64,000 nucleotides of DNA from Aeropyrum camini SY1 = JCM 12091 (GCF_000591035.1 NC_022521.1:496001-560000); one strand, 5' to 3'. Positions 34,667 through 44,131 are shown, counted from the first letter of the stretch. Numbers and translations are program-made. The notes: generated from the letters alone by a model not told the origin.

Positions 34667-35677
34667 TTGATAAGCGGCTGGCGGGGAGTATCTGTTGTTT
34701 ACGACAGGTGCGTAGAGCTGGGGAGGGAGATCAAGAGGCTTGTCGAACCGATGGAGGTCGACGATTTCCAAAATCCCGAGTACTACCCGCCCGCCAGCGC
34801 ATCTAGGGAAGTGGTTGCCACGTACTTTCTCGTTATGGTTGCTATGGACCACAGGCTGAGCAGGCCTGGAAAACCCTATGAGGCTTTTGTCGACGGCAAG
34901 CTATACCACGGCGCCGACCTCCTGTATAGGCTAGGCTCCAAGAAGCTCCAGGAGGATCCAGACTTCTTCACCGCTGAAAGGCTCTCGAGAGCCACCGTCG
35001 ACGATGTGAGGAGCTGGCTGTCAGTAGGCGGGGCCTCCCCGCCCGACCCGGAGGTTAGGGCGAAGCTTCTAAGGGATCTAGGTAGGAAACTGCAGCTGCT
35101 ATACCAGGGGAGTGCATGGGGGATCATAGTAGAGTCTAAGGGCTACCTGAGGAGGGGTGTTGGGGAGGGTTTTGTCGACAGGTTGAAGGTGTTTACTGCT
35201 TACCAGGATCCTGTTGAGAAGAAGGCTTTTCTGCTGGCCAAGTTTCTGGAACGGCGCGGTGTCGTACGGTTCGCAGATCCCCATAACAAGGAGCTTCCTG
35301 TAGACAACCACCTGGTTAGACTAGCCATCAGGACGGGGATAGTTTCCGCTACAGAGGACCTGCTGGAGGCAGTGAGGAGGCAGAAGGAGGTTGACCCTCT
35401 CGACGATGTAGCCCTAAGACTAGCCGCTAGAAGGGCGTGGAGGGTAGTTGCCCAGCACGGGGGTATAGACCCCTTTATACTGGATGACTTCCTGTGGGCC
35501 TTCGGGAGACTCTGCTGCACCCGCGACACCCCCACCTGTAGGGCGGGCTGCAGCGACCGATGCCGCGGCATGAGCTGGTGCAACGGCGGATGCCCGCTAT
35601 CGGGCGTCTGTAAGGCCTATAGTGATGACAGGTTAATGGTTCCTGAACATAGATTCCTATTGACCTGGTGGTATTAA
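34667..35677 (+). CDS. Unassigned helical protein with cysteine-rich C-terminus
   Basis: The protein is largely helical. The segment VDNHLVRLAIRTGIV (about residues 210-225) resembles part of a helix-hairpin-helix DNA glycosylase core. The last 70 residues contain nine Cys arranged as CC, C, C, C, C, C and C (CCTRDTPTCRAGCSDRC and WCNGGCPLSGVC), which could hold an Fe-S cluster or zinc. I cannot assign a function; a glycosylase or nucleotide-processing role is speculative. The start is TTG 24 bases after ThrRS; the stop is just before the next gene. Confidence 0.6.
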   Translation: MISGWRGVSVVYDRCVELGREIKRLVEPMEVDDFQNPEYYPPASASREVVATYFLVMVAMDHRLSRPGKPYEAFVDGKLYHGADLLYRLGSKKLQEDPDFFTAERLSRATVDDVRSWLSVGGASPPDPEVRAKLLRDLGRKLQLLYQGSAWGIIVESKGYLRRGVGEGFVDRLKVFTAYQDPVEKKAFLLAKFLERRGVVRFADPHNKELPVDNHLVRLAIRTGIVSATEDLLEAVRRQKEVDPLDDVALRLAARRAWRVVAQHGGIDPFILDDFLWAFGRLCCTRDTPTCRAGCSDRCRGMSWCNGGCPLSGVCKAYSDDRLMVPEHRFLLTWWY

Positions 35678-35690
35678 GAGGAGAGCGGTG

Positions 35691-36767
35691 ATGGAAGGCC
35701 TGCTTGGTGAAGTTTTGAGGGAGTCTGGCGGGGGCTGTGCGGTATACAGTTTTATAGCGGGGCCTGTAGCCCTAGGCCACGGCGGTCTGGCGGCGAGAAA
35801 GTTCTCGCTGAAGTTCTCGCAGCACAAGCCCCACGGCAGCAATGCGGAAAGGGTTATGGTGTCCGTGGGGGTCCTACTGTCTAGGACTGTTAAGACCCCG
35901 TTGAAGTGGAAGCTCGTGGTCGACGGTTCAACACTGTCCCGCGAGATCAAGCCACAGGTGGTTGTCGACCTGGAGGAGGCTAGGTATGCTAAGATGGTGA
36001 TAGACGCCACCCCACTCTTGGCGTCGAAATTCAGCGAGAGGAGTGTGCACAGCCTCTTCACATATTACGACGGGGCACAGCCTATAACGCTAGCCGACGT
36101 ATTCATGCTCACCATCTACAGACCCCCCGCCGACGCTCGCTATAGCTACAGCTTCAAGGCAACCTACCACACTGGAGCTGCAGCCCTGGAGCCGGGAGAC
36201 GTAGTTAAGGTCTACTCCAGCCTTGGGAGGGCTCAGGATGAAGCGTGGAGGCTTGCTGTGACGGGAGTGCAGGTTCCAAGCCCCCGGCTCAGAGTGTCGC
36301 TAGTGGCGGGGGGTAGCAGGAGGGACTATGCATCCGGCCCGGGCTATAGGAGGTTAAGGGTGGAGATACCCTATAGGGGCAGCGAGGTGCCTGTAGCCGT
36401 TGTCAACGAGCCGGTTGACACGCCCGTTTACCCAAGGCTAAGCATCGTGGGTGATATACTGGTGTACGAGTCTAGAGTGGAAGGGCTGAGGGTGGACGTC
36501 GGCGAGGTGTCTCTTGAGGACTCTGGAGGCCAGACTATAGTAAACGCCGCTATACACAACGAGGGGTCTATCGAGCTAAGGAGGATAACAGTATATGTGC
36601 TGCCGAACCCTAGGCACAAGGTATCTATAGATAGCCTAAAGCCCGGGGAGTCTAAGAGGGTAAGGCTCCTGCAGGCCCCCGGCGATAAGCCGCCGGAGTG
36701 GATAGCCGTAGAAGCAAGCGCCGGCGGCGTCCCATTCTATCGAGAGTACAGTATAAAACGCCCATAG
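35691..36767 (+). CDS. Unrecognised protein, beta-rich C-terminus
   Basis: The 358-residue protein has no membrane segment. The N-terminal third contains SFIAGPVALGHGGLAARKFS; the C-terminal 110 residues look like an immunoglobulin-type or CARDB-like sandwich (VNAAIHNEGSIELRRITVYV, then LKPGESKRVRL). I do not recognise the family. The ATG at 35691 follows GGAGAGCG. It begins 13 bases after the previous stop, so the two genes are probably in one operon. Confidence 0.6.
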   Translation: MEGLLGEVLRESGGGCAVYSFIAGPVALGHGGLAARKFSLKFSQHKPHGSNAERVMVSVGVLLSRTVKTPLKWKLVVDGSTLSREIKPQVVVDLEEARYAKMVIDATPLLASKFSERSVHSLFTYYDGAQPITLADVFMLTIYRPPADARYSYSFKATYHTGAAALEPGDVVKVYSSLGRAQDEAWRLAVTGVQVPSPRLRVSLVAGGSRRDYASGPGYRRLRVEIPYRGSEVPVAVVNEPVDTPVYPRLSIVGDILVYESRVEGLRVDVGEVSLEDSGGQTIVNAAIHNEGSIELRRITVYVLPNPRHKVSIDSLKPGESKRVRLLQAPGDKPPEWIAVEASAGGVPFYREYSIKRP

Positions 36768-36778
36768 CCGCGGCGAGG

Positions 36779-37069
36779 CTAAGCCAGGAGCTCGCGGGGA
36801 ACACCTCTCCTCCTAACATAGTCTCTCAGGGGGGCCGAGAGGTTGTAGCAGCCCACACCCTCCTCTAGGAGGCCCAGCTCCACAAGCCTTGATATAACCT
36901 CCTCAGGCTCCTCCACACCCTGGTGCTTAAGCTCCTCTACAGCTTTGATCTCCCCTACAGATATATTCTCGAAGAAGTATTTCAGCACCCGCCTCTCAAC
37001 AGCCCCCAGCGATTCAACAAGGGAAAGTAGCTTGTCTACACTCTCCCCCACAGCAGGCCCCACCCCCAT
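36779..37069 (-). CDS. Small winged-helix-like protein
   Basis: The 96-residue protein has the pattern of a winged helix: [20 protein letters not shown], then [19 protein letters not shown] and a short [11 protein letters not shown] wing. The upstream DNA is shared with the divergent trm5 gene (41 bases), so an autoregulatory or local repressor role is possible. The start codon ATG at 37069 is close to that gene. No family assignment is made. Confidence 0.6.
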   Translation of the reverse strand: MGVGPAVGESVDKLLSLVESLGAVERRVLKYFFENISVGEIKAVEELKHQGVEEPEEVISRLVELGLLEEGVGCYNLSAPLRDYVRRRGVPRELLA

Positions 37070-37110
37070 TTAATACCCTATAGCCTCCCGCGGGGTATTT
37101 ACCTGGTATA

Positions 37111-37989
37111 ATGGAAGGGGAAGCCTTGGCGCTGTTGAAACATATAGCAGAGGAGGTGCTAGGCAGGGACAAGGCTGTGCTGCTCTGGAAGAGGATAGAC
37201 GTTATCGGCGATATAGCGGTTATCAAGAAGCCCATGCATGGTGAGGTGAGCATAGAGGATTTGAGGCTGGTAGCAGGGGAGCTTCTCAAGAGGCTACCGC
37301 ATGTTAGGAGTGTGTGGCTCGCTCTAGGCCCCGTGGGTGGGGTGTACAAGGTCAGGCAGAATCTAGTGCATCTAGCGGGTGAGAGGAGGACCTCGACAGT
37401 TTACCGGGAACACGGTGCCGTATTCCTCGTGGATATATCGAAGGTTTTCATAACCCCCAGGCTTAGCTACGAGCACCTACGGGTAGCTAGGCTTGTGAAG
37501 CCTGGGGAAACCGTTGTCAACATGTTCGCCGGGGTAGGTATCTTCTCTATAATCATAGCGCTCAAATCCAGGCCTAGTAAGGTTTACAGCATTGATATCA
37601 ACCCGGAAGCACACAGGTTAATGGTAGAGAATATCAGACTCAACAGAGTGGAGAGAGTTGTCGAGCCTCTGCTAGGCGATTCTGCGAGGGTGGTTAGCGA
37701 GAGTCTAAGGGGAGTCGCAGATAGGATTTTAATGCCCCTACCCGACCTAGCCCTAGATTACATAAAATATGCTTTAGAAGCCCTCGGGGGAAGAGGCTGG
37801 CTCCACGTCTACCTACATGTAGACTATGAAAAGGGGAAGGGACACTTAAGAAGGGCATGCGAGCTGGTGAAAAGCAGGGTAGAGGAGAGGGGGTGGAGGC
37901 TTATCAAGTCCAATGCCAGGGTAGTGAGGAGCGTAGGACCTAAGCTTCTCCAGGTCGTTGTCGACGCCGAGGTGGAGAGGTATGGGTAG
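37111..37989 (+). CDS. trm5: tRNA (guanine(37)-N1)-methyltransferase (Trm5 family)
   Basis: Trm5 makes m1G37 of tRNA-Phe, the first step of wyosine synthesis. The Rossmann-type SAM site is NMFAGVGIFSIIIA followed by YSIDINPEAHRLMVENI. The DRILMPLPDLALDYIKYAL segment resembles the NPP-equivalent and the following helix of Trm5. At 292 residues it is a short form. It could be Taw2, a close relative, but Trm5 is favoured by the IMPLP-like motif. The stop overlaps the Taw3 start, and both serve the same modification. Confidence 0.82.
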   Translation: MEGEALALLKHIAEEVLGRDKAVLLWKRIDVIGDIAVIKKPMHGEVSIEDLRLVAGELLKRLPHVRSVWLALGPVGGVYKVRQNLVHLAGERRTSTVYREHGAVFLVDISKVFITPRLSYEHLRVARLVKPGETVVNMFAGVGIFSIIIALKSRPSKVYSIDINPEAHRLMVENIRLNRVERVVEPLLGDSARVVSESLRGVADRILMPLPDLALDYIKYALEALGGRGWLHVYLHVDYEKGKGHLRRACELVKSRVEERGWRLIKSNARVVRSVGPKLLQVVVDAEVERYG

Positions 37990-38548
37990 CGTAGAAGAGG
38001 TTCTACTGGAGGAGAGGCTCATAGGCTACCTAGACCCGGGAGCGGAGGAGGTTTTAAAGAGGATAAACAGGCCTCCCAGAATAGCAACGACAAGCAGCTG
38101 CACAGGACGCATAACACTAGTCGATGGCGAGTCACACTGGCTCAGGGACGGTGCGAGGATAGCATACAAGACCCATAACTCCATATCGCGTGGGGAGGTT
38201 GAAAGGGTTCTAAAGAGGGGCTTCAAGAACTTGTGGCTTAAGGTGACGGGCCCCATACTACACCTTAGGGTTGAGGGGTGGGAGTGCGCGAAGTCCTTGC
38301 TTGAAGCCGCCAGGAAAAACGGGTTTAAGCATAGCGGGATCATAAGCATAGGCGAAGACCGAACGCTCGTGGTTGAGGTGATGAGCAGCCAGGGCATGTC
38401 TGTACCCATAGTACTGAAGGGGATAAGAATAGTTGAAGGTCCTTCCCTGGACATACTCTTGGAGAAGGCCAACAATATACTAGTTCAGTCTAGAATCGGG
38501 TTAGAAAGGTTTTCGAGAGAAGTCGAGCTACTTAGAGAGTGCTTTTAA
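37982..38548 (+). CDS. taw3: tRNA wybutosine-synthesising protein Taw3/TYW3
   Basis: TYW3 methylates the tricyclic base at position 37 of tRNA-Phe in the wyosine pathway. The signature IATTSSCTGRI is present near residue 32, followed by HWLRDGARIAYKTH. The C-terminal FSREVELLRE matches the family. The ATG at 37982 overlaps the end of the Trm5 gene, so they are translationally coupled; an upstream GTG at 37958 is less likely. The length of 188 residues is typical. Confidence 0.88.
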   Translation: MGSVEEVLLEERLIGYLDPGAEEVLKRINRPPRIATTSSCTGRITLVDGESHWLRDGARIAYKTHNSISRGEVERVLKRGFKNLWLKVTGPILHLRVEGWECAKSLLEAARKNGFKHSGIISIGEDRTLVVEVMSSQGMSVPIVLKGIRIVEGPSLDILLEKANNILVQSRIGLERFSREVELLRECF

Positions 38549-38871
38549 AACTTTCCTTAATGATGCAAAACTATAAATCACAGATTTATACTTAAGATCG
38601 GAGAGCGGATCGTGAACGCAGGGAGACAGCTCAATGGCCCCCGAGCACCACTGCTCAGAAAAAGGCAAGAACAGTAAGAACGGGGAGAACGATTTTTATT
38701 TCGACTGTAGCATCTTCTAGCCACCTCTAGCCACCCATAGCACAGGCAACTCTAACCTCGCCAGCGGGAACGGTTCCACTGCATTAATAGATTAATCAAC
38801 CCACGGGCTCAAAAACTCTAAAACCTATAAGACCCCGCCCTGTTAAGATTTGATACCACTGGAGGCTCTTT
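38549..38871. other. 323-base intergenic region before tRNA-Val
   Basis: No gene is supported. A direct repeat TCTAGCCACC occurs twice at about 38715-38735. AT-rich patches at 38560-38600 and 38700 could be promoters. The element CCTATAAG at about 38824 is the likely promoter of the tRNA gene. Confidence 0.4.
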
Positions 38872-38949
38872 GGGCCCGTCGTCTAGCCTGGTTAGGACGC
38901 CGCCCTTACACGGCGGAGGTCCGGGGTTCAAATCCCCGCGGGCCCACCA
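38872..38949 (+). tRNA. tRNA-Val (anticodon TAC)
   Basis: A full cloverleaf folds: acceptor GGGCCCG (38872-38878) with CGGGCCC (38939-38945), anticodon stem CCGCC/GGCGG around the loop CTTACAC, and T-arm CGGGGTTCAAATCCCCG. The anticodon is TAC (Val, codon GTA). Discriminator A and CCA (38947-38949) are encoded in the DNA. No intron is seen. Confidence 0.96.
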
Positions 38950-38960
38950 CTCTGGCTGTT

Positions 38961-40718
38961 TTATTTGATTTCGGGCAAAGGCTGTTGGACTATTTTGTCC
39001 GCCGAGAACGCGTTATCGACTATAAGCTTTGCTAGATCGGGATTGTCAATTATATAGCTGTACCTGAGGTTTACAAGCCTCTCTAACCCTTCCCTGTAAA
39101 CCCTTACTGAGACAATCAGCTGGTCTAGCGATTTATGTCTCCGAATAGCCTCCAAAAGCCTGTTAAACACTCGTTCGTATCCCCCTCTTATTGTTCTTGG
39201 GTTTTTTCCGGCTTTCAACACGACTGTTGCCTCCAGGCTAGTGTTCGGGGTTAGGTAGTCCTTGTGTACCCTGTAGAAGGCTTGTATGTCCGATCTAGGC
39301 CCGTAGACTTTTCCGAAGGGCGTGTATATGTATACTGCGTAGCCGTGTCGAACCAGCCATTTGAGGGAGTCTTCTACCCTCTTTAGAGGAAGATCGACTG
39401 CCCTCGCTACCAAGTCTGGGGGGAGTGGGGTGTCCTCTATAACCTCTAGAATCCTCCTGTGCCTGCTCATCTCCATTAGATACCTGACTACGTCGGGGCT
39501 GATACCCATTCTAACGCCGTGCCGCTCTGCTAGGACTATGCCGTCGATTAAGCTGTCAATGTCGACAGTGTCTGGTGTTGCTATAAACACTGCGGTCTTT
39601 ATACGACGCCTAGGACCAGCTCTCAGCAGCCTGCCCAGACGCTGTATAAAGCGTAGGGGGCTGGCTGTGTTACTCCATACAATAAGGAGGTCCACCTCTG
39701 GGAGATCTATACCCTCCTCTCCAGCGCTGGTCGCTACTATAAGTCTCGTTTCCTCCCTCCTGGCTTTTGCGAGGACGGCGGCTGGATCTACATGCCTCCT
39801 TCCAAGCATGAGAACGGGATTATACTCCCGCGTCTCGGCCGCTATTATTCTGGCTATAGCTATCCTGTCTACGAAGACGACAGCCTTGGAGAAGCCTTCG
39901 TGATCACTGAGAACACGTCTCAAGGCAGGGAGCTTGTGTGCAGGCCTCACATACCTGCTGAATATCAGGGGCAACAGGTTTTCCAGCGCCATACGCATCC
40001 TATCACTTCTAGAGACAGTCTCCCTCAAAGCCTCTGCACCGTCCCTCACGAACCATCGAATCGCATTGCCGACAATTACCTTCTTCAAACCCGTGCTCTC
40101 GCTCCAAATCCTCTCCAAACTCGTGTACAGCCTAGACTCGTGGGCGTTCAAGGGGGCTTCGTAGACTTCCCCAGCCCACTCCGGTATGAACTTCCTTATC
40201 CTCGGGTCCTCCCAGCTCCAGCATCTTGCCTCTCCAATATACTCCTCGAGCATTCTCCTCCTGGAGGGGGGTATGAACGCAGTGAGCCCTAGCCTCCAGA
40301 AGGGCTTGTACCTCTTCGCAACCTCGACATAGGGGTCTTGACCTGTTGTGTGGTGGCACTCATCGACTACTATAGCATCGGGCTCTCCGAACTCTCTGAA
40401 ACCCTCAGAGACCACTATCTCCGGTGTGGCAACGACAACCCTCTTCCTCCACCTAGCCCTCCTAACACCCCTACTAATGCTCCCATGCACGGCGGCAGCA
40501 TCTATCCCAAAGCTTCGGAGCACCCTCGATGTCTGCTCGACTAAGAACCTGGTGGGCTCTAAGACGAGGACCCGCCTGGCCCTACCCTTGGAGAGAAGTG
40601 TTTTTATCCACAGGGCAGCAATAACCGTCTTTCCTGTGCCTGTGGGCATGCATACTATAGCCCTACCCTTTCTTAGGGCCCATTTTGCTGCCTCAACCTG
40701 GTACTCGCGGGGCTTCAA
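38961..40718 (-). CDS. SF2 DNA/RNA helicase (DECH type, Hef/XPB-like)
   Basis: The helicase has motif I PTGTGKTVIAA (residue 25), motif II VDECHHTTG and motif VI FIQRLGRLLRAG. Between the two RecA domains is an insertion of about 110 residues (RLYTSLERIWSESTGLKK region) resembling the thumb-like insert of Hef/Mph1 enzymes. A C-terminal winged-helix-like region follows. There is no nuclease domain. It probably acts at damaged DNA or stalled forks. The start is TTG with a GGAGAG site. Confidence 0.8.
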   Translation of the reverse strand: MKPREYQVEAAKWALRKGRAIVCMPTGTGKTVIAALWIKTLLSKGRARRVLVLEPTRFLVEQTSRVLRSFGIDAAAVHGSISRGVRRARWRKRVVVATPEIVVSEGFREFGEPDAIVVDECHHTTGQDPYVEVAKRYKPFWRLGLTAFIPPSRRRMLEEYIGEARCWSWEDPRIRKFIPEWAGEVYEAPLNAHESRLYTSLERIWSESTGLKKVIVGNAIRWFVRDGAEALRETVSRSDRMRMALENLLPLIFSRYVRPAHKLPALRRVLSDHEGFSKAVVFVDRIAIARIIAAETREYNPVLMLGRRHVDPAAVLAKARREETRLIVATSAGEEGIDLPEVDLLIVWSNTASPLRFIQRLGRLLRAGPRRRIKTAVFIATPDTVDIDSLIDGIVLAERHGVRMGISPDVVRYLMEMSRHRRILEVIEDTPLPPDLVARAVDLPLKRVEDSLKWLVRHGYAVYIYTPFGKVYGPRSDIQAFYRVHKDYLTPNTSLEATVVLKAGKNPRTIRGGYERVFNRLLEAIRRHKSLDQLIVSVRVYREGLERLVNLRYSYIIDNPDLAKLIVDNAFSADKIVQQPLPEIK

Positions 40719-40757
40719 CCCTGGTCTCTCCAGCTAAACCCAAGCTGCTGGGTTTAT

Positions 40758-41651
40758 TCATAGGTGTTTCACGGCCTCGGCCATGATTGCGGCGTAGAGG
40801 GACAGTGTGTCGTGGTACTTGGTGGAGGGGGGTCCTGTGTATATTACGTGCATCCTCAGAGGAAGGTTCTTGTGTCTAACCTCCTTCACCATAAACTTCG
40901 CCAGAGCTCGGGCAAGAGGCTCTAGACTCGGATATCCCTTGCCGAGGGGAACCCTCTTCTTTAGGATCCTCGAGCCCAGAGCGAAGCCTATGACTTGGCT
41001 GAATCTAAGCGAGAGGTACTTGCTGGAGAGGCTGAGGGTCTTGGCTAGCACATGGCTCCAGAACTCCTCGCTAGTCTCGGCGTTGGCCCTCTCAAAATAT
41101 CCGGTCTCGTAGACCTTCTTCTCATACATCCAAACGTTCTCCAGCTGGACAGAGACTATAAGCCTCTCCTCGCCGATCTCCTCCCTCATGGCCCTTATCT
41201 CGTCCCAGTCGCCAAGCATCCTGGGGGTGTACGGCACCTCAACGCTTATCACCATATTCTCGTCGGCCTCGGAGGCAAGCTTCTTGAGGAAGTCGATAGC
41301 ATATTCAAGATCCCTCTCGTCCATAAATGCCCTCCAGCCTAGGTGGAGGTTGAATATCTCGGCGCCAGCTATCTTTGCCATTCTAGCGGCAGACAAGAGG
41401 CCTTTCCAGCTCCTCTCCATGACCTCCTTGTCCGTGGATACTACGTTGTAATACGGTGCGTGGGCGGTCACTGTTGTGAAGGCTGGCCTCGCCATCTCCC
41501 TGTAGCTGGCGAAGTACTCCTCGCTCCTACCCTTCTTGGCAAAGTCGTAGGGCGGTATTTCGGTTAGCTTCATACCGAGCGTGGCGGCTATTTTGAGCTT
41601 GCTAAGGCCGTTATAGGTGCCCCAGTCGAAGAGTATCACGGCATTGAGCAC
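40758..41651 (-). CDS. TIM-barrel protein (xylose isomerase/endonuclease IV-like)
   Basis: The sequence follows the AP-endonuclease-2 TIM-barrel family: TAHAPYYNVVS near residue 60, NLHLGWRAF near residue 100, ISVEVPYTPRMLGDW near residue 140 and MHVIYTGPPS near the C-terminus. These are the strands that carry metal ligands in endonuclease IV and sugar isomerases. The His/Glu set is only partly recognisable, so I cannot choose between an AP endonuclease and a sugar isomerase/epimerase. The start is GTG at 41651. Confidence 0.68.
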   Translation of the reverse strand: MLNAVILFDWGTYNGLSKLKIAATLGMKLTEIPPYDFAKKGRSEEYFASYREMARPAFTTVTAHAPYYNVVSTDKEVMERSWKGLLSAARMAKIAGAEIFNLHLGWRAFMDERDLEYAIDFLKKLASEADENMVISVEVPYTPRMLGDWDEIRAMREEIGEERLIVSVQLENVWMYEKKVYETGYFERANAETSEEFWSHVLAKTLSLSSKYLSLRFSQVIGFALGSRILKKRVPLGKGYPSLEPLARALAKFMVKEVRHKNLPLRMHVIYTGPPSTKYHDTLSLYAAIMAEAVKHL

Positions 41652-41704
41652 CCATTCTTTTATTTAGGAATTAGATGGTGTTATAGTTAAGTTTCTCGCT
41701 ATGG

Positions 41705-42550
41705 CTAGAGCGAGGGTGTTTTGTAGAGTGTCTTCAACGTTTCTACAAGCCTTCTCCAAGCCCTAGGAGGCTTGTCGGGTATAACCAGGTAGATGGGCCT
41801 GGCAAGCCTGCTCCAATCCCTGTTATAGTCCACTCTAAACGAGGGATCTCCCCTCTCGATAATTGGTATGTCATGGCTGCTGTCCCCGGCGGTCACTACC
41901 CTCCGGGAACACGGCCTCAGCAGGGGCTCTTGGAGTGCGGCGTCTACAGCCCTCCCCTTACCCCTGTGAGCCGCTATCTGCACCGTCCTCGGCGCCCTGT
42001 GAACATAGGTTAGCTCCCTATGTTGAAGGGCTTTGCTGAAAATAGCATCCAGACACTCCTGGCTTCCGCTCCAGATAACCTCCAGGTACTCCCGCCGTGC
42101 CGCCAGGACAGCCCTCCCCAGGGGCAAGCCGGTTATCAGCCGGGCCTCCCAAGCGTTGGCCCTCGACAGTCTCACCGTCCTGCAGGTCCTGGCTAGGGAG
42201 TCGAGTATTGCGTCTATACTGGTGAGCGGCCTGCCCAACTCTGTATACTCGAGGCCTACGTCTCTGTTAAACCCCGTGGGCCTGCTGAGGCTTCCCGGAG
42301 GACCATAGAATGCTCCGCCAGACTCGACTAGGGCCAGCCTCTCACCGCGAGGAACGCCTATAGAGTCCCAGAGCTCTATTATCTCGTATATACTTTTAGA
42401 TGTGACAGGGACAATCCTATAGCCCAGCTCCAGCGCCTCAAGATAAGCATCCCCAGCCTCCCCCGCCTCCCCTCTAGGATCTACTAAAGTGTTATCAAGA
42501 TCCGTGAAGATAACGCCTGAGCAGGGCCTCGCCTTCAAGCCTAGCCCCAC
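41705..42550 (-). CDS. mpgP: Mannosyl-3-phosphoglycerate phosphatase
   Basis: This HAD phosphatase converts mannosyl-3-phosphoglycerate to the compatible solute mannosylglycerate. Motif I FTDLDNTLVDP is near residue 16, motif II PVTSKSIYEI near residue 50, and motif IV AGDSSHDIPIIE near residue 224. The VESGGAFYGPPG segment is typical of the MpgP branch. The length of 281 residues matches. The start GTG is 18 bases after the MpgS stop, in the same direction: a two-gene operon. Confidence 0.87.
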   Translation of the reverse strand: MGLGLKARPCSGVIFTDLDNTLVDPRGEAGEAGDAYLEALELGYRIVPVTSKSIYEIIELWDSIGVPRGERLALVESGGAFYGPPGSLSRPTGFNRDVGLEYTELGRPLTSIDAILDSLARTCRTVRLSRANAWEARLITGLPLGRAVLAARREYLEVIWSGSQECLDAIFSKALQHRELTYVHRAPRTVQIAAHRGKGRAVDAALQEPLLRPCSRRVVTAGDSSHDIPIIERGDPSFRVDYNRDWSRLARPIYLVIPDKPPRAWRRLVETLKTLYKTPSL

Positions 42551-42568
42551 TCTATGATAGTGGAAGGG

Positions 42569-43732
42569 CTAGACGGCGAAGTAGTAGCTGTCGTTACTCT
42601 CCGCTATGAAGGAGGCGAAGACCTTCCTCGGATCTGTCCCTGCAGGTTTATATACAGAGGGTTTCGGAGGCTCCTCCCTGAGTCCCAGGCTCTTAAGCTG
42701 GGCGAGTATCCTGCTTCTCACTTCCTCGCCTGCAAGTGTGGAGTGGAATATGGTCCCGAGGCTTACAGCCGTCATCTCAGCAATGTGCTCATCACCCCTC
42801 TCGGCATGTATATGGGGATTCAGGGGGGAGACCTGCCTGACCTCGATATAGTCCGGCGCTATAGGGCATTTGCCTTGCCGCAGGCCCAGGTAGCAGTTCT
42901 CCAGCATCCAGACCAGCTGGTACGTCTCCACCGCGAAGCCGCTCCCCCAATCCATCTCCATACCCAGCTTCACGGTGAGAGCCTGCTCGCCGGAGTTGCC
43001 CGTCTTGACGATATCAGTCTCTATCCTCTTGTGGATGGAGAGAGTGTAGTTGAGAACGCTGTTAGTTATAGTAGAAACCCTACCCCTCTTCCTCAGGTAC
43101 ATGTCGCTGGCGGCCAGCTTCCCCTTGTAGGGCCAGACTATCCTTACCATGGAATAGCTGCTTGTGGCTCTTGAGAGGGAGGAGTAGTATATCCACGAAT
43201 ATTCTAGGGCCGAGCCGGGGACGTAGTTGTCGCTGTCCACATAGCCAACGAAATCGGCGCCGAGCGCCGCAGCGACTATAAATCCTAGGAGCATGCCCTC
43301 CCCCTTTCCCTTCCTGACCCTACCGCTGGCGCCGATCATACTCTCGAGGGGGGTGCCGGAGAGGGCCTCGCCCCAAGCCGGGTCGAACTGGTAGACTATC
43401 GCTATATCCCGGTGCAGGCTCCTGCTTATCAGGCGGGCTAGCTCCACCTCATTGGAAAACCTGTCCACAGGCTCTCGGGTCGAGGCGGAGACGACAACCA
43501 CCGGCGACTCTGTTGGTATGGAGCGGAGCACGTTCTCAAGGGTGAGAAGATCCTCATCCTTCACAGGCACCACTATAACGGTCTTAGCAGCAGCGTCCTC
43601 AAGCTCGCCCCTATCAACATAGACAAGGTTAGACGGCTTAGACTTGGGCCGCCCGTCAAGTGATAACACACGGCTGACGTCGTATATCCTCACTGCACCG
43701 AACACTTCAAACTTCGCTGGGAGGCTCAGCAT
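42569..43732 (-). CDS. mpgS: Mannosyl-3-phosphoglycerate synthase (GT55)
   Basis: The enzyme joins GDP-mannose and 3-phosphoglycerate, the first step toward mannosylglycerate, a thermal and osmotic protectant. The GT-A fold is visible: VIVVPVKDEDLLTLENVLRS, then GMLLGFIVAAALGADFVGYV with the metal-binding DSDNY. The C-terminal NPHIHAERGDEHIAEM fits MpgS. The ATG at 43732 gives the same N-terminus (MLSLPAKFEVFGAV) as known synthases; a GTG at 43753 is the alternative. The isomerase at 2.3 kb could supply mannose-6-phosphate. Confidence 0.9.
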   Translation of the reverse strand: MLSLPAKFEVFGAVRIYDVSRVLSLDGRPKSKPSNLVYVDRGELEDAAAKTVIVVPVKDEDLLTLENVLRSIPTESPVVVVSASTREPVDRFSNEVELARLISRSLHRDIAIVYQFDPAWGEALSGTPLESMIGASGRVRKGKGEGMLLGFIVAAALGADFVGYVDSDNYVPGSALEYSWIYYSSLSRATSSYSMVRIVWPYKGKLAASDMYLRKRGRVSTITNSVLNYTLSIHKRIETDIVKTGNSGEQALTVKLGMEMDWGSGFAVETYQLVWMLENCYLGLRQGKCPIAPDYIEVRQVSPLNPHIHAERGDEHIAEMTAVSLGTIFHSTLAGEEVRSRILAQLKSLGLREEPPKPSVYKPAGTDPRKVFASFIAESNDSYYFAV

Positions 43733-43994
43733 CAACCCCCGAAACCACCCCACAGGCTAACTAGACCCCCGGGAGACCGCTCACGCTGGCGCCTAGGAGA
43801 TAAAGGCTTCCCGGGGCTAGGGCTACGGAGCCAGCTAATCCCCTATCTAAATGGGTGTCCTGAGGGTTCTTAAAGAAAATTGAGGCTGCCGAGGCTTTTT
43901 ATCGGTAGGCATAAGACCCGGGGCCCCGCTTTGAGGAAAGACAGAATATAGCCTGCACAACCCTATAATCCCCAGGGATAGAACTGGTAGCAGT

Positions 43995-44073
43995 GGGCCC
44001 GTAGCTCAGCCAGGACCAGAGCGCCGGCCTGCGGAGCCGGAGGTCCCGGGTTCAAATCCCGGCGGGCCCGCCA
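43995..44073 (+). tRNA. tRNA-Arg (anticodon GCG)
   Basis: A complete cloverleaf is present: acceptor GGGCCCG (43995-44001) with CGGGCCC (44063-44069), anticodon loop CTGCGGA between CCGGC and GCCGG, and T-arm CCGGGTTCAAATCCCGG. The anticodon is GCG (Arg, codon CGC). Discriminator G at 44070 and encoded CCA at 44071-44073 follow. The TATA-like CCTATAATCC lies about 25 bases upstream. Its 3' half is repeated at 46.8 kb. Confidence 0.95.
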
Positions 44074-44131
44074 CAAAATCATCCACTAAATCATTAATCT
44101 GTGTTGACAGGAAGAGTCTTAAGCTAACATT

